DNA of 64,000 nt, from NCBI GenBank assembly GCA_007844125.1, contig CM017567.1, positions 39,015,440 to 39,079,439 of the forward strand, given 5' to 3'. This stretch comes from Sinonovacula constricta. Lineage: Eukaryota; Mollusca; Bivalvia; Cardiida; Solecurtidae. The notes below the pieces were generated by a model. That model did not search any database. It worked only from the letters and a program-made list of their open reading frames with translations, and was not told where the DNA came from. Position numbers and translations under genes: made by a program. Shown in pieces: positions 21,001 through 40,420 of the stretch. Every line of letters begins with the position of its first letter. Positions within the stretch are counted from its first letter, which is position 1.

Positions 21001-22788
21001 GAGACAAGACATAAAACATAAAAAGAAAAAAAAGCAGTTACCAAGCTGGTTAATCAAAGACACTGAGTAATAGGTACATTGTAGTTTTATTTTCAAAAGA
21101 ATAAGTATGTTTTAAAACATCATTGGTTTCAAACAACATTCTGAAGTTTAATATCTACCAGAGACGTATAAAATATTATTGAATTTAAAGAAGAAGAAAA
21201 CAACCCATTGACCTTTTTAAAATAAAATAGTTATTATATTTTTTATTCAGAGGAGTCGTGGTGGCCCTGAGCAATCCACTAGCCAAACATCATTTACGGA
21301 AGTCGAACAACCGTCAGTTTGTAAGAATGACGACAACACAGACCACGCAATATCAGAAGACGTCGCTTCTGATTTCAGCATTGAAGAAGACCCAGCAGCT
21401 GCTGTGTCAGAAGAAGAAATGCGGGAGTTTAAAAAGCGATACGCTATCCCTACGGTAATCCTCGACATTTGTTATATATGAACATTTTATCTCTGAGTAT
21501 ATCTTTTACACAAAATCCTATTTCCAAATACAATTTAGGTGCAGTGTTAAAATTTCTATTTTACACTAAATGTCAAATGAATTTTCGAAGTCAATACCTT
21601 GTTACAAAACGACAAAAAAAAGAAAATAGACACATTTATTTTTAATTCATAATGATTGCACACACGCAAAGTTAACAATAGCTTAACAATAACTAAACGA
21701 TAGCAAGAGAAACAACAATAAAATCAGAACCTGATAAGACAGTGCAAGCTTCCTAACTAGCTTGGTTGGAAATTTATTGCCTTTATCTGAATAATTCTGA
21801 TATGGAACAATCTAAACGCTACTTCAGCAAGTTTAATGTCAGTCGTTTTCTCTCTTTGTGTAAATGCTTAACTCAGGACTTTTGTCACTTTTAACGTCTA
21901 CTTGTACTTGGGTCTGGTATGTTTTTAAAGTTTAATATACATGCATGCAAACAACTCATCAAAGTCTGTCATGGCTTCATCTGTAGTTTTTCCTTTCATT
22001 TTAGCAAGCACTAATGGAAGATGCCAAAGCTAGACGACCGCCTACCAAAGTCTTCCTCGACCTTCAGAAGGAGTTGAGGGTAGATATATTACATATATCA
22101 TTATTATTATTATTATTATAATGTTTCACTGAGTACTGCTCACATAAAATAAAATGCAAATCAATGGCCTATTAGTGCAGCCTTGTTGAGAGGGACTGGG
22201 CTTTAAGATATGCCAGAATTTAGTGACTACCAGCCAACACCGTTCTTGAACCTTATTCTAGTTTTATATCTATACACTTCCACCACGTTCATTTACAGCC
22301 GTCAAGTCTTTCTTTAAATCCATAGAGAAATACACAGACGCATGCACAAGCATAGTGATAATACTTGAGGCCCCTTTTGCCATTTCTAGAATGGCGGGAC
22401 ATTCACAATGGACTGTTGCTCATAAAAACAAACATTGCCGCTTTCGTTTTTAATCAACATACTGACATGTGCCACTCTAACAACGTGTACATAATAAAAT
22501 TACATAATCAAGATATAAATTTAATTCACACCCGTTTGTATTTCTTTTATCCAGGAGCGTTTACAAAGCATTGTTCATGCGATGACGGCACGACACGATA
22601 CAACCGTCTTCACCAAGAATTGCAAGAAACAAAGATTCCAGGAACCTCTAGACAGTGACGTAATAGCAATTAACAACGGCGAAGATGGAGATACTGCAGT
22701 AAATGGTGGTTTTGAACCTGAAGAAAATATATCGTTTACATTGGACAGCAAATGGTATACGGAAAATGGCGATAAAGGAAAGGAGTAA
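2886..22788 (+). CDS. Adhesion G protein-coupled receptor (CCP-EGF-EGF-HRM-GAIN-GPS-7TM), N-terminal modules damaged
   Basis: Exons by splice sites and phase: 2886-3058 (3' end uncertain), 3625-3783, 4062-4220, 7056-7157, 7540-7631, 8898-9083, 9480-9554, 10321-10434, 10844-10969, 11161-11224, 12040-12163, 12519-12568, 13073-13193, 13787-13890, 14182-14284, 15218-15368, 16708-16777, 17796-17862, 18550-18635, 19419-19545, 20113-20154, 20492-20551, 21251-21454, 22005-22079, 22555-22788. The exons from HRM to the stop total 2377 nt, about 790 residues. Order is CCP, two EGF-like, HRM, GAIN, autoproteolytic GPS, seven helices and an acidic cytoplasmic tail. Such receptors sit in the plasma membrane; GAIN autoproteolysis exposes a tethered agonist that activates G proteins. 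Lesions: frameshift in CCP, TAA in EGF1, 12-bp duplication with TAG in EGF2, and one missing base in an A-run in GAIN (10321-10434). The first coding exon and signal peptide are not seen and may lie left of the window. The subfamily is not assignable by eye. Confidence 0.93.
3625..3783 (+). pseudogene. EGF-like module exon 1 with in-frame TAA
   Basis: Flanked by acceptor ttaacag and donor GTAAGT, 159 nt, phase 1-1. After the entry codons HAGN the frame has TAA directly before the first cysteine, where Glu would be expected. It then reads CLEDVTEVSQCLTEDAFC, RFDPSKGTFRCLCSLDQF and GEAKCLN. Six cysteines are spaced as in an EGF-like fold. The stop is a point lesion, not a homopolymer problem. 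Because the exon is phase 1-1 and a multiple of three, skipping it keeps the downstream frame. Confidence 0.8.
4062..4220 (+). pseudogene. EGF-like module exon 2 with 12-bp duplication creating TAG
   Basis: Acceptor aaccag, donor GTATGT, phase 1-1. The frame reads ESEYGGRCHTKEQC, TTFLSECIQTDMDPGRCKCP, then WRAY-stop-RAYYNETADECTSN. The segment agagcttact occurs twice at a 12-bp offset around 4172-4194. The second copy adds four in-frame codons, one of which is TAG. Without the duplication the module would be open with six cysteines. The exit phase matches the HRM exon at 7056. Confidence 0.82.
4221..7055 (+). other. Large GPCR intron without a supported gene
   Basis: AT-rich intron between the EGF2 and HRM exons (phase 1). 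Apart from the 46-bp tandem repeat at 5773-5910 I see no coding exon with matching phase. A weak acceptor with a Cys-containing start near 4937 stops after about ten codons. Confidence 0.6.
5773..5910 (+). repeat. Three-copy 46-bp tandem repeat
   Basis: Copies start at 5773, 5819 and 5865 with tacatttagaat and end with catccaaag. They differ by only a few bases. The repeat lies inside a GPCR intron. Confidence 0.95.
7056..7157 (+). CDS. Adhesion GPCR exon: first half of hormone-receptor motif (HRM)
   Basis: Acceptor ttttgcag, donor GTGAGT, phase 1 to 1. It encodes FCPASNDRFGRLWNRTQ followed by TAYQPCPSGWSG. The pattern of Cys, then G-x-LW, then CPxGWxG is the HRM fold typical of the region before GAIN in adhesion GPCRs. 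It contains one N-glycosylation sequon (NRT). Confidence 0.88.
7540..7631 (+). CDS. Adhesion GPCR exon: second half of HRM
   Basis: Acceptor tttgtttcag, donor GTGATA, phase 1 to 0. It encodes QIIRKCHTDGTFSIALYNCT followed by GGVLRNLADA. The G-x-x-R-x-C and NCT elements complete the HRM started in the previous exon. Confidence 0.86.
8898..9083 (+). CDS. Adhesion GPCR exon: GAIN subdomain A, first part
   Basis: 62 codons, phase 0-0, donor GTGGGT. It starts NNITTSYALGSLQKAL and contains SAEILAGDVERIEYILSYL, the helical repeat typical of the GAIN A subdomain. The chosen acceptor is the tag at 8895-8897. Using the earlier cag at 8886-8888 would put an in-frame TAG into the exon, so the later AG is preferred. 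Confidence 0.85.
9480..9554 (+). CDS. Adhesion GPCR exon: GAIN subdomain A, helix
   Basis: 25 codons, phase 0-0, acceptor tttttctag, donor GTGAGT. It encodes TFFDIFSQLIDPVIGG and PQLENGLHQ, continuing the GAIN A helices. Confidence 0.85.
10321..10434 (+). CDS. Adhesion GPCR exon: GAIN, with apparent 1-base deletion in an A-run
   Basis: Acceptor tatttacag, donor GTAAAG. It encodes TSKGAAKLVETIDRFSLNYA and KISESNNETTTIIKK. As assembled, the exon ends in phase 0, but the next exon is open only in phase 1. One more A in the seven-A run at about 10419-10425 would give NNM at the end and phase 1, joining to VLSAFKVDSDLDG. As written, translation stops ten codons into the next exon. Confidence 0.82.
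10844..10969 (+). CDS. Adhesion GPCR exon: GAIN subdomain B start
   Basis: Acceptor ttgacag, donor GTATTT, phase 1-1. It encodes LSAFKVDSDLDGAIQYPKDD and then NHTLTFNLTSS. The VD...IQYP element is the usual opening strand of GAIN B. Two N-glycosylation sequons are visible (NHT, NLT). Confidence 0.87.
11161..11224 (+). CDS. Adhesion GPCR exon: GAIN B strand
   Basis: Acceptor tcaaccag, donor GTAGGA, phase 1 to 2. It encodes ENVTAIVVVVYRDLSKALPT, a hydrophobic beta strand ending in Y-R-D-L, as in GAIN B. Confidence 0.85.
11381..11716 (+). repeat. Two-copy intronic tandem duplication, 172-bp period
   Basis: Copies begin at 11381 and 11553 with ccgtcagggtaagtt and share cagttggttatat and caacaagacat blocks at the same offsets. 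They are diverged by indels. Each copy starts with a consensus-like splice donor (cag followed by ggtaagt). Confidence 0.85.
11840..11935 (-). mobile_element. tRNA-derived SINE head (minus strand)
   Basis: On the minus strand the segment reads CCCAGGTAGTTCACTTTG, then an anticodon-like region, then CAGTTCGAATCCCATCC and the complement of the acceptor stem (CCTGGG). It has Pol III A-box and B-box-like blocks. It ends about 100 bp before a GAIN exon. Confidence 0.6.
12040..12163 (+). CDS. Adhesion GPCR exon: GAIN B core strands
   Basis: Acceptor tatttttag, donor GTACGG, phase 2 to 0. It encodes TINSQVLSIQLLPEAPKVLN and PPIQLTFSIDK. The INSxVLSxxL and PIQLTF pair is a hallmark of the GAIN B core before the GPS. 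Confidence 0.9.
12519..12568 (+). CDS. Adhesion GPCR exon: entry to GPS
   Basis: Acceptor cttttcag, donor GTAAGA, phase 0 to 2. It encodes LEEDFESLCSFWTSSK. C-x-FW is the first conserved element of the GPS motif. Confidence 0.9.
13073..13193 (+). CDS. Adhesion GPCR exon: GPS autoproteolysis site
   Basis: Acceptor atcatttcag, phase 2 to 0. It encodes GTQGGWSTSGCERTMAN followed by VQCSCSHLTNFAILTSPKET. The G-W, GC, C-x-C and HLT residues of the GPS are all present; family knowledge places cleavage between L and T of HLT. TNFAILTSP would be the tethered (Stachel) agonist. The donor is the non-consensus GTTGTG. Confidence 0.95.
13787..13890 (+). CDS. Adhesion GPCR exon: TM1
   Basis: Acceptor gcttacag, donor GTAAGT, phase 0 to 2. 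It encodes HHQSALTLISLTGCGLSIV followed by CLVITLIIHLFYW, a hydrophobic first helix of secretin/adhesion type. Confidence 0.93.
14182..14284 (+). CDS. Adhesion GPCR exon: TM2
   Basis: Acceptor ttttaacag, donor GTATGT, phase 2 to 0. It encodes FLKGDRNVLALTLCGSLLVA and YLLFVFGVTRTNVK. The helix and short loop match adhesion GPCR TM2. Confidence 0.93.
15218..15368 (+). CDS. Adhesion GPCR exon: TM3
   Basis: Acceptor aactacag, donor GTAATC, phase 0 to 1. It encodes SVCTTIAVLLHYNFLLVFFL and LLSEGIYMMFQVVF. The conserved disulfide cysteine, LLHYxFL and the SEG motif are diagnostic for class B2 receptors. Confidence 0.95.
16708..16777 (+). CDS. Adhesion GPCR exon: TM4 to ECL2
   Basis: Acceptor tcttttcag, donor GTAAGT, phase 1 to 2. 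It encodes LPAVFVGISASTTQLDGYGN. The LPA...G and YG elements match the end of TM4 and start of ECL2. Confidence 0.92.
16840..17520 (+). repeat. Decayed dispersed repeat with repeated internal blocks
   Basis: Starts near a tcgccgaaaagtctcgaagg block and a short tccg/tctg stretch. It then shows internally repeated paragraphs: cttcttgtcagaaactgcaa occurs at about 17229 and 17400, each followed by related sequence, and cttcatgggaagca and ctttatgggaagtt are similar. No coding capacity is visible. The class is unknown. Confidence 0.55.
17796..17862 (+). CDS. Adhesion GPCR exon: TM5
   Basis: Acceptor ccattttag, donor GTAAGT, phase 2 to 0. It encodes CWLIVNSMAFWMFVGPVLFV. The CWL...FxGP pattern is typical of adhesion GPCR TM5. 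Confidence 0.94.
17850..17990 (+). repeat. Three-copy tandem repeat (51-52 bp) spanning the TM5 exon donor
   Basis: Copies start with tttgtgat at about 17851, 17902 and 17954 and share gcttga-catttatcaactaagttc-type blocks. Copy 1 carries the functional donor (ATA then GTAAGT). Copy 2 has GTGTGT or GTAGTG at the same place, and copy 3 has GCAAGT. It is a duplication of an exon end plus splice donor. Confidence 0.85.
18550..18635 (+). CDS. Adhesion GPCR exon: end of TM5 and ICL3
   Basis: Acceptor ttttttag, donor GTAATT, phase 0 to 2. It encodes VNLTIIILIIRKMYGTKWIK and NMSQREKAK, a basic third intracellular loop. Confidence 0.9.
19419..19545 (+). CDS. Adhesion GPCR exon: TM6 and start of TM7
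   Basis: Acceptor gtcttcag, donor GTACAT, phase 2 to 0. It encodes TLVSKTLVLLPVMGVTWLFG and then WLKYLFVIFNSFQ. LLPVMGVTWLFG is the class B2 TM6 signature, and FNSFQG continues into TM7 in the next exon. Confidence 0.96.
20113..20154 (+). CDS. Adhesion GPCR exon: TM7
   Basis: 14 codons, phase 0-0, acceptor tttgtttcag, donor GTGTGT. It encodes GLFIFIFHCVMNRQ. GxFIFxFHCxxN is the conserved TM7 end. Confidence 0.95.
20366..20434 (+). repeat. Two-copy 34-bp tandem duplication in an intron
   Basis: ttatacttgcgtgttttct and the following ttgtatattcttac occur twice, starting at 20366 and 20400, with one mismatch. Confidence 0.85.
20492..20551 (+). CDS. Adhesion GPCR exon: proximal cytoplasmic tail
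   Basis: 20 codons, phase 0-0, acceptor ttttctag, donor GTAAGC. It encodes LRAVITKSQKPAPTFSEETS, following the TM7 RQ. Confidence 0.85.
21251..21454 (+). CDS. Adhesion GPCR exon: acidic cytoplasmic tail
   Basis: 68 codons, phase 0-0, acceptor tttattcag, donor GTAATC. It is rich in Ser, Glu and Asp (for example SEDVASDFSIEEDPAAAVS) and ends EFKKRYAIPT. Probably disordered; no known domain. Confidence 0.85.
22005..22079 (+). CDS. Adhesion GPCR exon: cytoplasmic tail
   Basis: 25 codons, phase 0-0, acceptor ttcattttag, donor GTAGAT. It encodes QALMEDAKARRPPTKVFLDL then QKELR. Confidence 0.83.
22555..22788 (+). CDS. Adhesion GPCR last coding exon
   Basis: Acceptor ttttatccag, phase 0, 77 codons and TAA. 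It starts ERLQSIVHAMTARHDTTVFT and ends WYTENGDKGKE. Acidic in the middle; no PDZ-binding C-terminus is evident. Confidence 0.85.
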   Translation, partial: ERLQSIVHAMTARHDTTVFTKNCKKQRFQEPLDSDVIAINNGEDGDTAVNGGFEPEENISFTLDSKWYTENGDKGKE

Positions 22789-22855
22789 TACGAAGACGTT
22801 GAAAAAGAATGTATGGCTGGTGGTGAAGATCACAAAAAATGTGAAGAGGGAGCTA

Positions 22856-22861
22856 AATAAA
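22856..22861 (+). terminator. Poly(A) signal AATAAA of the adhesion GPCR
   Basis: AATAAA lies 68 bp after the TAA stop, in an A-rich 3' region. Other AATAAA-like sites follow near 23060. Confidence 0.65.
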
Positions 22862-22869
22862 ATTTATAG

Positions 22870-24120
22870 AAAGACATTACGCTAATGGAGAAAGAAGAAG
22901 AGAAACAAACGCGGTACAACTGAGAAGACAATTAAGTACAACCTAACACCTAACACCACTTTGGAAACTTCAACCATAAATTAATAAAAGGGAGTCAAAT
23001 TACAAGTCACTGGTAATTAGAAAACATTATTCCGAAGTCTGAAAAACTTTCTGAAAAAATAAATAAATATATATATAAATAAGCGGTAGATTAAGAAAAA
23101 AATCTAAAGCCTCAACCAGAAAAATATAACTTTCACAATTTATAACATTCACAATTAACAGCGAAGATCTGTGACAATTAGAAAAATGAAATTGCGGGAG
23201 TCTACTGGCAATATAAATTTAATTAAATGTACAACGATAAGCTTAGACAGGTAAAATGTAATTTTCGTTTTTTTGTAAATAAAGTGCATGTTTTAATATG
23301 TGACTGTGACATAACACTAGATAAGTGCACGTACCTGACGCTTAGCTTCAAGTAGTCCCTGCAATACGCGTTTGTGTAACAATGCCCAGTTCCATCATTA
23401 TACTTATGCTATTCTTGAAAAGATGTAGGTGGTTCAACAAGGACTTTGGTAGGGTTAAAGAATGTTATGCGGACTTTCCTGTCAGCATCTGTTCGAGTTA
23501 CATGGGATCTTCAAGACAATGACACAATACTTTATCAACCTTGTGTTTTGATTTGACTTACTGTGTTGTATATGTGAATGATATCAAAATACTGGATACG
23601 TATATTTTATTTCTTTAACATTTTACCATCTACGGCTTCTATAATCATTAATTGGAATGTAAATAGCATTGTTTGCTTCCGCTGCAATAATTATAAACTA
23701 TAAATAATAAGCATGTCATTCCGTGATAACCACGTATATGTAATTATCATTTCATTCAAAAGGAAGCGTGCCTGTTTACAATGTACAGCATTCACTATAA
23801 ATAAAAACCAAATTGCGTTTTGTTTGAGACATTACAGAACATAAAACATTATTATAATCAAATCTTTGTACGTTTAACAGGGTACTAAAATCTTTGTGAT
23901 ATGTCTACACTTTTAACATTAAGAAGAATATATGACAAAGTCCTATGAGCATTGCCAAACTTTGGAAAGGCACAGGACAAATGCATTTACATGTAACCAA
24001 AAAGTAAGAACAAATCTGTGATTCAACAAAAAAAAAGCAAACCCAAAGTTACCGCCTTTGACATTTGAATTTGATATTTAAATATTATATACAGCATTAT
24101 ATTGCATTGTTACCAACACA
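22870..24120. other. Intergenic AT-rich stretch, nothing recognised
   Basis: Downstream of the GPCR; A-rich, with short dispersed-repeat-like blocks but no coding frame, tRNA or clear repeat boundary that I can see. Confidence 0.5.
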
Positions 24121-24121
24121 T

Positions 24122-25230
24122 TCTTAGAAAAGTTTACTATGTGGACTTGCACAGATGTTTGTGAAGCGCTTTGTTTCCTGTTAGACAATATTTACATAAA
24201 ATGCCGTGACACTTTATTTAGACAAGTAATTGGTATTCCTATGGGAACCAGCTGTGCACCATTAATTGCAGATTTGTTTTGCTTTGAACGTAATTTCATG
24301 TTTCTCTCCCCTTCTAACCACAGCCACATGATAGAAGCTTTCAATTTAACGTCAAGGTATCTTGACGATATTCTAACTATAGATAATCATTTTCTTTCTC
24401 ATATGATCCACCTGATTTACCCTCCAGAACTTACCCTTAATAAAGCAAATAACTGACATTTAAATGCAACATTTCTAGACATTGAGATCGCTATTTCCAA
24501 TGACAACGTCTCTACTAAAATCTATGACAAGAGAGATGATTTCAACTTTAGTATTGTGAATTATCCATACCTTGATAGTGATTCACCTCGTGCTACCTCC
24601 TATGGTATTAACATATCACAACTTACACAAGGTTTGCACGAGTTTGCACTAAAGTAGAAGATTTCATAGCTAGAAACCAGTTTATTTCTTCTAAACTGTT
24701 ACAGCAAAGCTTTCGTTTTCACACATTAAGAAAGGCGTTTTCAAAATTATTTCACCGCAATGACTTTATTGCTTCTAAGTATAATAGCAGTATGAAAACA
24801 CTTGTGCAGAAATGCATAAGACATCCTGCATTATAGTAAAATGTTTTATACAAGTTAAAGAAAATCAAGGGTCTCAATAACTTTTCTGACCGCTTCACAA
24901 AACTTATCAAACAAATTATTGATGACGGTTACAACCCGGGAATCCTTTGGTGTACTGCATTGCTGGAATCGACCCTTTTACAGTTAAGAACTTGCATTGG
25001 TTTTAAAATACACGATAACCGGACAGGTCTTTGAGACTTTATTGAAAGAGTGACTTAAAGTCATAATTGGACAGTCACTGTTTCTTTCTATTCATCTCTC
25101 CAGTCGTGCCCTTTATAGGTGGGACAACTTGAGCAATCTCAATGCCCATTACGTGAGATTGCACATTAGGTATAACAACGGGATTTGTATACCTTTATTA
25201 TATAATATGCCAACTGCGGATAGGTCCTAG
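24122..25230 (+). pseudogene. Decayed reverse transcriptase of a retroelement (possibly Penelope-like)
   Basis: The plus strand encodes FRQVIGIPMGTSCAPLIADL and SRYLDDILTIDN (RT catalytic YLDD), then DKRDDFNFSIVNYPYL, SYGINISQLTQG and, after frame changes, LRKAFSKLFHR and LNNFSDRFTKLIKQIIDDGY. The PMGTxxAPxxA and YLDD boxes define an RT. Stops after NKANN, near LHEFALK, and frameshifts show that it is dead. The element class is uncertain: I see no GIY-YIG, integrase or LTR. Confidence 0.8.
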
Positions 25231-25870
25231 GCTTTTTATGATATGTTATTTTAGAACTTATTTACTCTTGACAATACTAAATTTTATTTGGTTGGTGTAG
25301 GTGGTTTTCTAAAATTCGATTATTTCTTTCGTACTTTTTACATTTTACTTTTGACACTTTCGGCATATGACGCCATGGCTTGTATGGCATCAATAAATTG
25401 TTCCTATTATATATCAACGCTTTAGCTGTTTTATTTTTCTTATTATATATCAGCGCTTGGGCTGCTTTATTTCAAAATACCCTCTCATTTGGAATTGTTT
25501 GGTTGCCGAGGCTTTTGTCTACTGTACATACTGTAAAATATGTTAATTTTATTACTAGATAGTATGTTTGTATATAATTTCATTGTATCTGTTTTAACTC
25601 CCGATGCAGGTGCTTACTGTTAGTTGTTTCACTTTGACGGGATATTTCTATTTACACTGTTTGTTTGACAGAAAACCTTTAGGAAGTGCGAGGTTGGAGC
25701 GCTCCACCCCAGTCGGTTCTTTTGCCGACTAACCGATCCAAGGCGGTAACTGATGTTTTTTCTTTTTGTGTGTTATGTCTCGTCTCTGGGTTTTGTCACA
25801 TTGTTATTTACCCTGTTTGCCTTTGTCTAGATGTAGATTAAATTTAAACATATATGGATATTTTGACAGG
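25231..25870 (+). mobile_element. Probable 3' region of the RT element
   Basis: Follows the RT remnant directly and contains a short internal duplication (ttattatatatcaacgcttt-like blocks at about 25405 and 25440) and a GC-richer tract, gcgctccaccccagtcgg. No boundary or target duplication was identified. Confidence 0.4.
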
Positions 25871-26611
25871 ACCTTTTCTTATTTACTTATATAAATAAAC
25901 ATGTGATTGTTTTTTATTTATATTTCTAGTTACCATTTAGCATGTTTCATAAGAGCGTTGAATGTCTTATAAAAGAAGAATATAAACGGTGATCATTATT
26001 TTGGTATCAGATATTGCTGGTCCTAGTCATAACTCTAACAACACTTTTGTTTAAATATAATCTGCAACTCTATGTTTCTAGGTTTCTTGGTCCAAATGAC
26101 TCAGAACCAAAGTTACTAACCAAACACAAAACTGTCAGGCAATTCAGCTAATATTACTATTTCCCCAAAATCTTGGCTTCTTAAATTTAGTTTAAGTTTT
26201 CATTCTTGCACCAATCTTCTTCCAATTGTGATACTCTTAAATATACACCAGTACCAGGCTCGCAACGATAATGTCAACATTCTATAACCATGACCAAACC
26301 AACATTATAGCGACACACTCTAGGGAACGTTTACATTTTAATAATATATATTTTTATTTCATTACATTTAAATGGTATGATTATCTTTACACTAAAACCG
26401 ATCTCTATATACACAAGCATGATCTCTTTGATGGTCACGTGATTTTCGAGACGACAACGGTTACTGTAGCAAACCAAACGTAACCAGGATGGAAAGATTG
26501 GGGACCGGCAGCGGAAGAGACTAACCTGGTACACAGTGGTTGTCAATAGTACGTGTACGATTGATTGCTGTGTTGAAGCACGCCAATGTCAGGTGTGTGG
26601 TCCAACCACGA

Positions 26612-26617
26612 TTTATT
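26612..26617 (-). terminator. Poly(A) signal of the proline iminopeptidase gene
   Basis: AATAAA on the minus strand, about 50 bp beyond the TAG stop at 26666-26668. Confidence 0.6.
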
Positions 26618-26665
26618 TGTTGCCTATTAAGCAAGCCACGAAAAAGACACATGACAACTCGCGTT

Positions 26666-36943
<10,278 letters not shown>

Positions 36944-36967
36944 TTTAGTAAGTGAATGGCATTCTAG

Positions 36968-37195
36968 AAGATACTGTACAACGATAATTCTATCATTATA
37001 GTTTAATTGACATTTATGAGGTGCCCAGCGACTGAACCCAGCCGGTCCATTATACTGACACCGACGAGTCAGGCGTAGTGCTATCTCCTTAGCACCGAGC
37101 GATAGGAGGGAAGCCGCTACTACCAATTTTAAAGTATTTAGTTTGACCCGGCCCGGCCGGGGTTTGAACCCGCGACCTCCCGATCGTGCTTATCC
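36968..37195 (-). mobile_element. tRNA-derived SINE, family A copy 1
   Basis: On the minus strand the B-box is GGGTTCAAACCCCGG, followed by an internal TGACTCGTCGGTGTCAGTAT block, a second B-like GGGTTCAGTCGC and a terminal ctataatgatagaa. Copies of the same family are at 58280-58520 (+) and 63250-63456 (-). This copy ends about 25 bp before the iminopeptidase start codon, in the same orientation. Confidence 0.8.
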
Positions 37196-37199
37196 ATAG

Positions 37200-39050
37200 A
37201 CTTTGAATGATTGAACTTTTAGAGTGTTTCTACCTCGATTTGTCCTGTCTGAAAATGCAGATAGTGTTCAAAACCCTCATTACTTATACTGAAGTATGAG
37301 TTTATGCAGAAAGTATGCCCTAATTCTCCTATGCAGTGGTACGGTATTGTTACATTAATTTGATTTGGGCAAAGTGTCCGATACCACATTTAATACCAAC
37401 ATCTCGATCATTTGTTTAAGTGAAATGCTTCGTAATTTATGTTTCAACATTTATACTAACCCGGTAGATTTGATTGCGAAAATTATTATAAAACATAATA
37501 GTGTGACGTATCTTGGCTCCATAATAGAAAGCAACATCATTTCACGATTACAATTTTAATAATGAAAGGTACATTTTACAATATAACAACAGTGAGGCGT
37601 GAATACCTCTCTCTCTAACGCGTCCAAATCCACTCACGTCTCCCTAGCTCCTCTAAATCTACTCTTCCTCTCCCGAGTATATATAGTTTAACTAAATTTC
37701 TCAACCGCACTGAACTGGCATATATTTATGACAATCGTGTCATTCACACGGTACACCATCTCACGATTCCCGCCTATATTTTGAAACAATTATTCATGTT
37801 ATTATTATATAATTGAAAACTAATTAATATGGTAATATTACATTACAATACGAAAATCTACATTTTTCTTCGAAAGGACAGCCCAAGACGTTACGTTTTC
37901 TCATTCACCAACGTTGTAGAGCTCATTGTGAAAATATATTATAAACACTACGTGAATACCCATGTTTATTTAGTTATAAAAGGCCTAAAGTTGAATAGTT
38001 AGATGGACCTCAACGTGAAAGTAAGGGTGATTTAAAGGTCGTATACGACAGTTTGGACACATTTCCTCAAACAACCATACATGTCATTACATTACAAATT
38101 GCTTTCCTATGCAAGCTATGCAAGGAACTGTAGCTATTTTAGTAAGACGTTTCCATAGAAACGTCTTAATAGACTATATGCTATATAAAATAATAATCTC
38201 CCTAAATTCACACCTGTAACAGCAATATCGGATTGACCATTGTATCAAATAAATGGAATTATTGTCGATTTGGGAATGTATTTGGAAATAGCAAATATTG
38301 CCATTTTAGTTTAAGAAACAAGTTAAACTTTTGTCTGAGTCCACAAAAGTTTAGGGATAGGCAAGATACTCGTATAAGTGTACATTGACCCAAAAATGTT
38401 TGGATTACCGATTAAATTCAAGTGTTAATAAACATAGAAAGAAGTCCATCATGTATACATACTTTTATCTCGTTTTTCTAGTATTGTATGTTCATTTCCG
38501 TTTTTGCTACACAATTTACATATATACCATTTATTGGTATTACTTTGTGCATGTATCCCTCCCCCCTCCTCAATATCAACCTAATCTTCTGTGAAACGAA
38601 TTGGTAGAATCAAAAAAATATCAGGATATTGTCTGTAATTACCCGTGTGGCCATTTTCAGAAGTAACAAGGGGAGTAACTCCTTAAATGATAAATAAATA
38701 ATAGTTGTACTTGTTACTCCCCCTTTTAATTAGAATCGTATAGGATGGCTTGTTATGCGAACCATATATATGTACTTAGATATAAGTACACTACTAAAAA
38801 ATTTTTTTAATAATTTCCTTTTTATACCTTACTGTTCAAAGTGCGAAACAAGTTGTTTTGTATCAAAAGAGGTAGAAACTCACCCCAAACAAACCACTGA
38901 TTACACATGAGTTAAAATATCTAAAATATAAAACCTCCTTCGAGAGCTTATGTCCTCTTTCGGAAACTAGTGTTCGGTGCTACAGATAAGACAAGCAAGC
39001 ACGTATTTACGTCAAAAAAATATTTTAAAAACTCATTGAAATTAAACTAT
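37200..39050. other. Gene-free stretch with two small hairpins
   Basis: AT-rich, no coding evidence. It holds the perfect inverted repeat at 38143-38168 and a hairpin at 38670-38725 (GGGGAGTAAC and GTTACTCCCC arms). Confidence 0.5.
38143..38168. repeat. Perfect 11-bp inverted repeat TAAGACGTTTC/GAAACGTCTTA
   Basis: Arms TAAGACGTTTC and GAAACGTCTTA are separated by CATA. Related arms occur at 42206-42236 and 57168-57187. Confidence 0.85.
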
Positions 39051-39075
39051 TTGTTTACAAATGTACTTGATAGAT

Positions 39076-39350
<275 letters not shown>

Positions 39351-40420
39351 TGCAATGCAGGGAATGGCACTGTTTGGCTTCTAGATGTCAACACTAATTC
39401 AGTGGGAGCATACCACCAGACCCACTTACAATACTTGTACCCATGGTATGGTTCTCGTAGAATTCGACCCGCATCCCATAATTTTTTTTTATATACATTA
39501 TCGCCGAGAATACAAACATTTTGAACCCATGAACATTGTTTTAGCAGCTTCTGAATGCCGGAAATGGATATATTTTTAATTTGTTTGCTACATTTAAAAA
39601 ATTTCGCGGGAGTGTGTTTGTGGGGTGGGGGGGGGGGGGGGGGGGGGAAGCATGCCCATAGAACCCACTAGCAAGGCTACCACAATCTGGTGGTCGGTCA
39701 GTTAGGATCCCCGCATCCGCCCCGCCCCCCCCCTCTCGAAAAATTCCTGGATCCGCCCCTGAATAGCGCCAACTACATATATTTAGTTGACAGTTGTATC
39801 TTTATATAAATATTAAGTGATACGTTGTCATTTTGGCAATGTTTACATCGGGCTGTACAAAAAAAATCATTATATAAGACATTTATACATTAATTAATAC
39901 AACGTTTATTAAAACAAAATGGGTTGTTGTTTGTGGAATAGATATGTTAAGTTAGTTCCCGATATCAATTCTGCAATTAAACTGAGTCGTTATATTCAGA
40001 TTTTGATATGGCTAACATACAGTAGAACATGCGCTAGTATGCACGCTTTTTTATTAAGTTCTTGAGCATAAATTGAATGGTATTGTGTGTTGTAATATAC
40101 ATACCAGAACGAAATAAAAAAACGATTTGTCTACAACGATATTAACAATCCTTATGCGAAGTAAACGTATGTATACATTAAGTTAAAGTAGAACTTTACC
40201 TCTCAAGTTGAATTATCTCAGTGCTGTGTTACATTCTTCACAGTGCGTTGTTTTCTACACATCGGTACCTAAACACTTATCTACTACACAAGTCTTACAT
40301 CGCCTTTTGTTCTGTTTAATTACATCAAATCGAAAACGAAAGTACACAGACCAGCACTGCATAGTGCTACTGGTATATGTATAATGTAAATAGCCCGTTA
40401 ATCAATACTTAGGTATCCAT

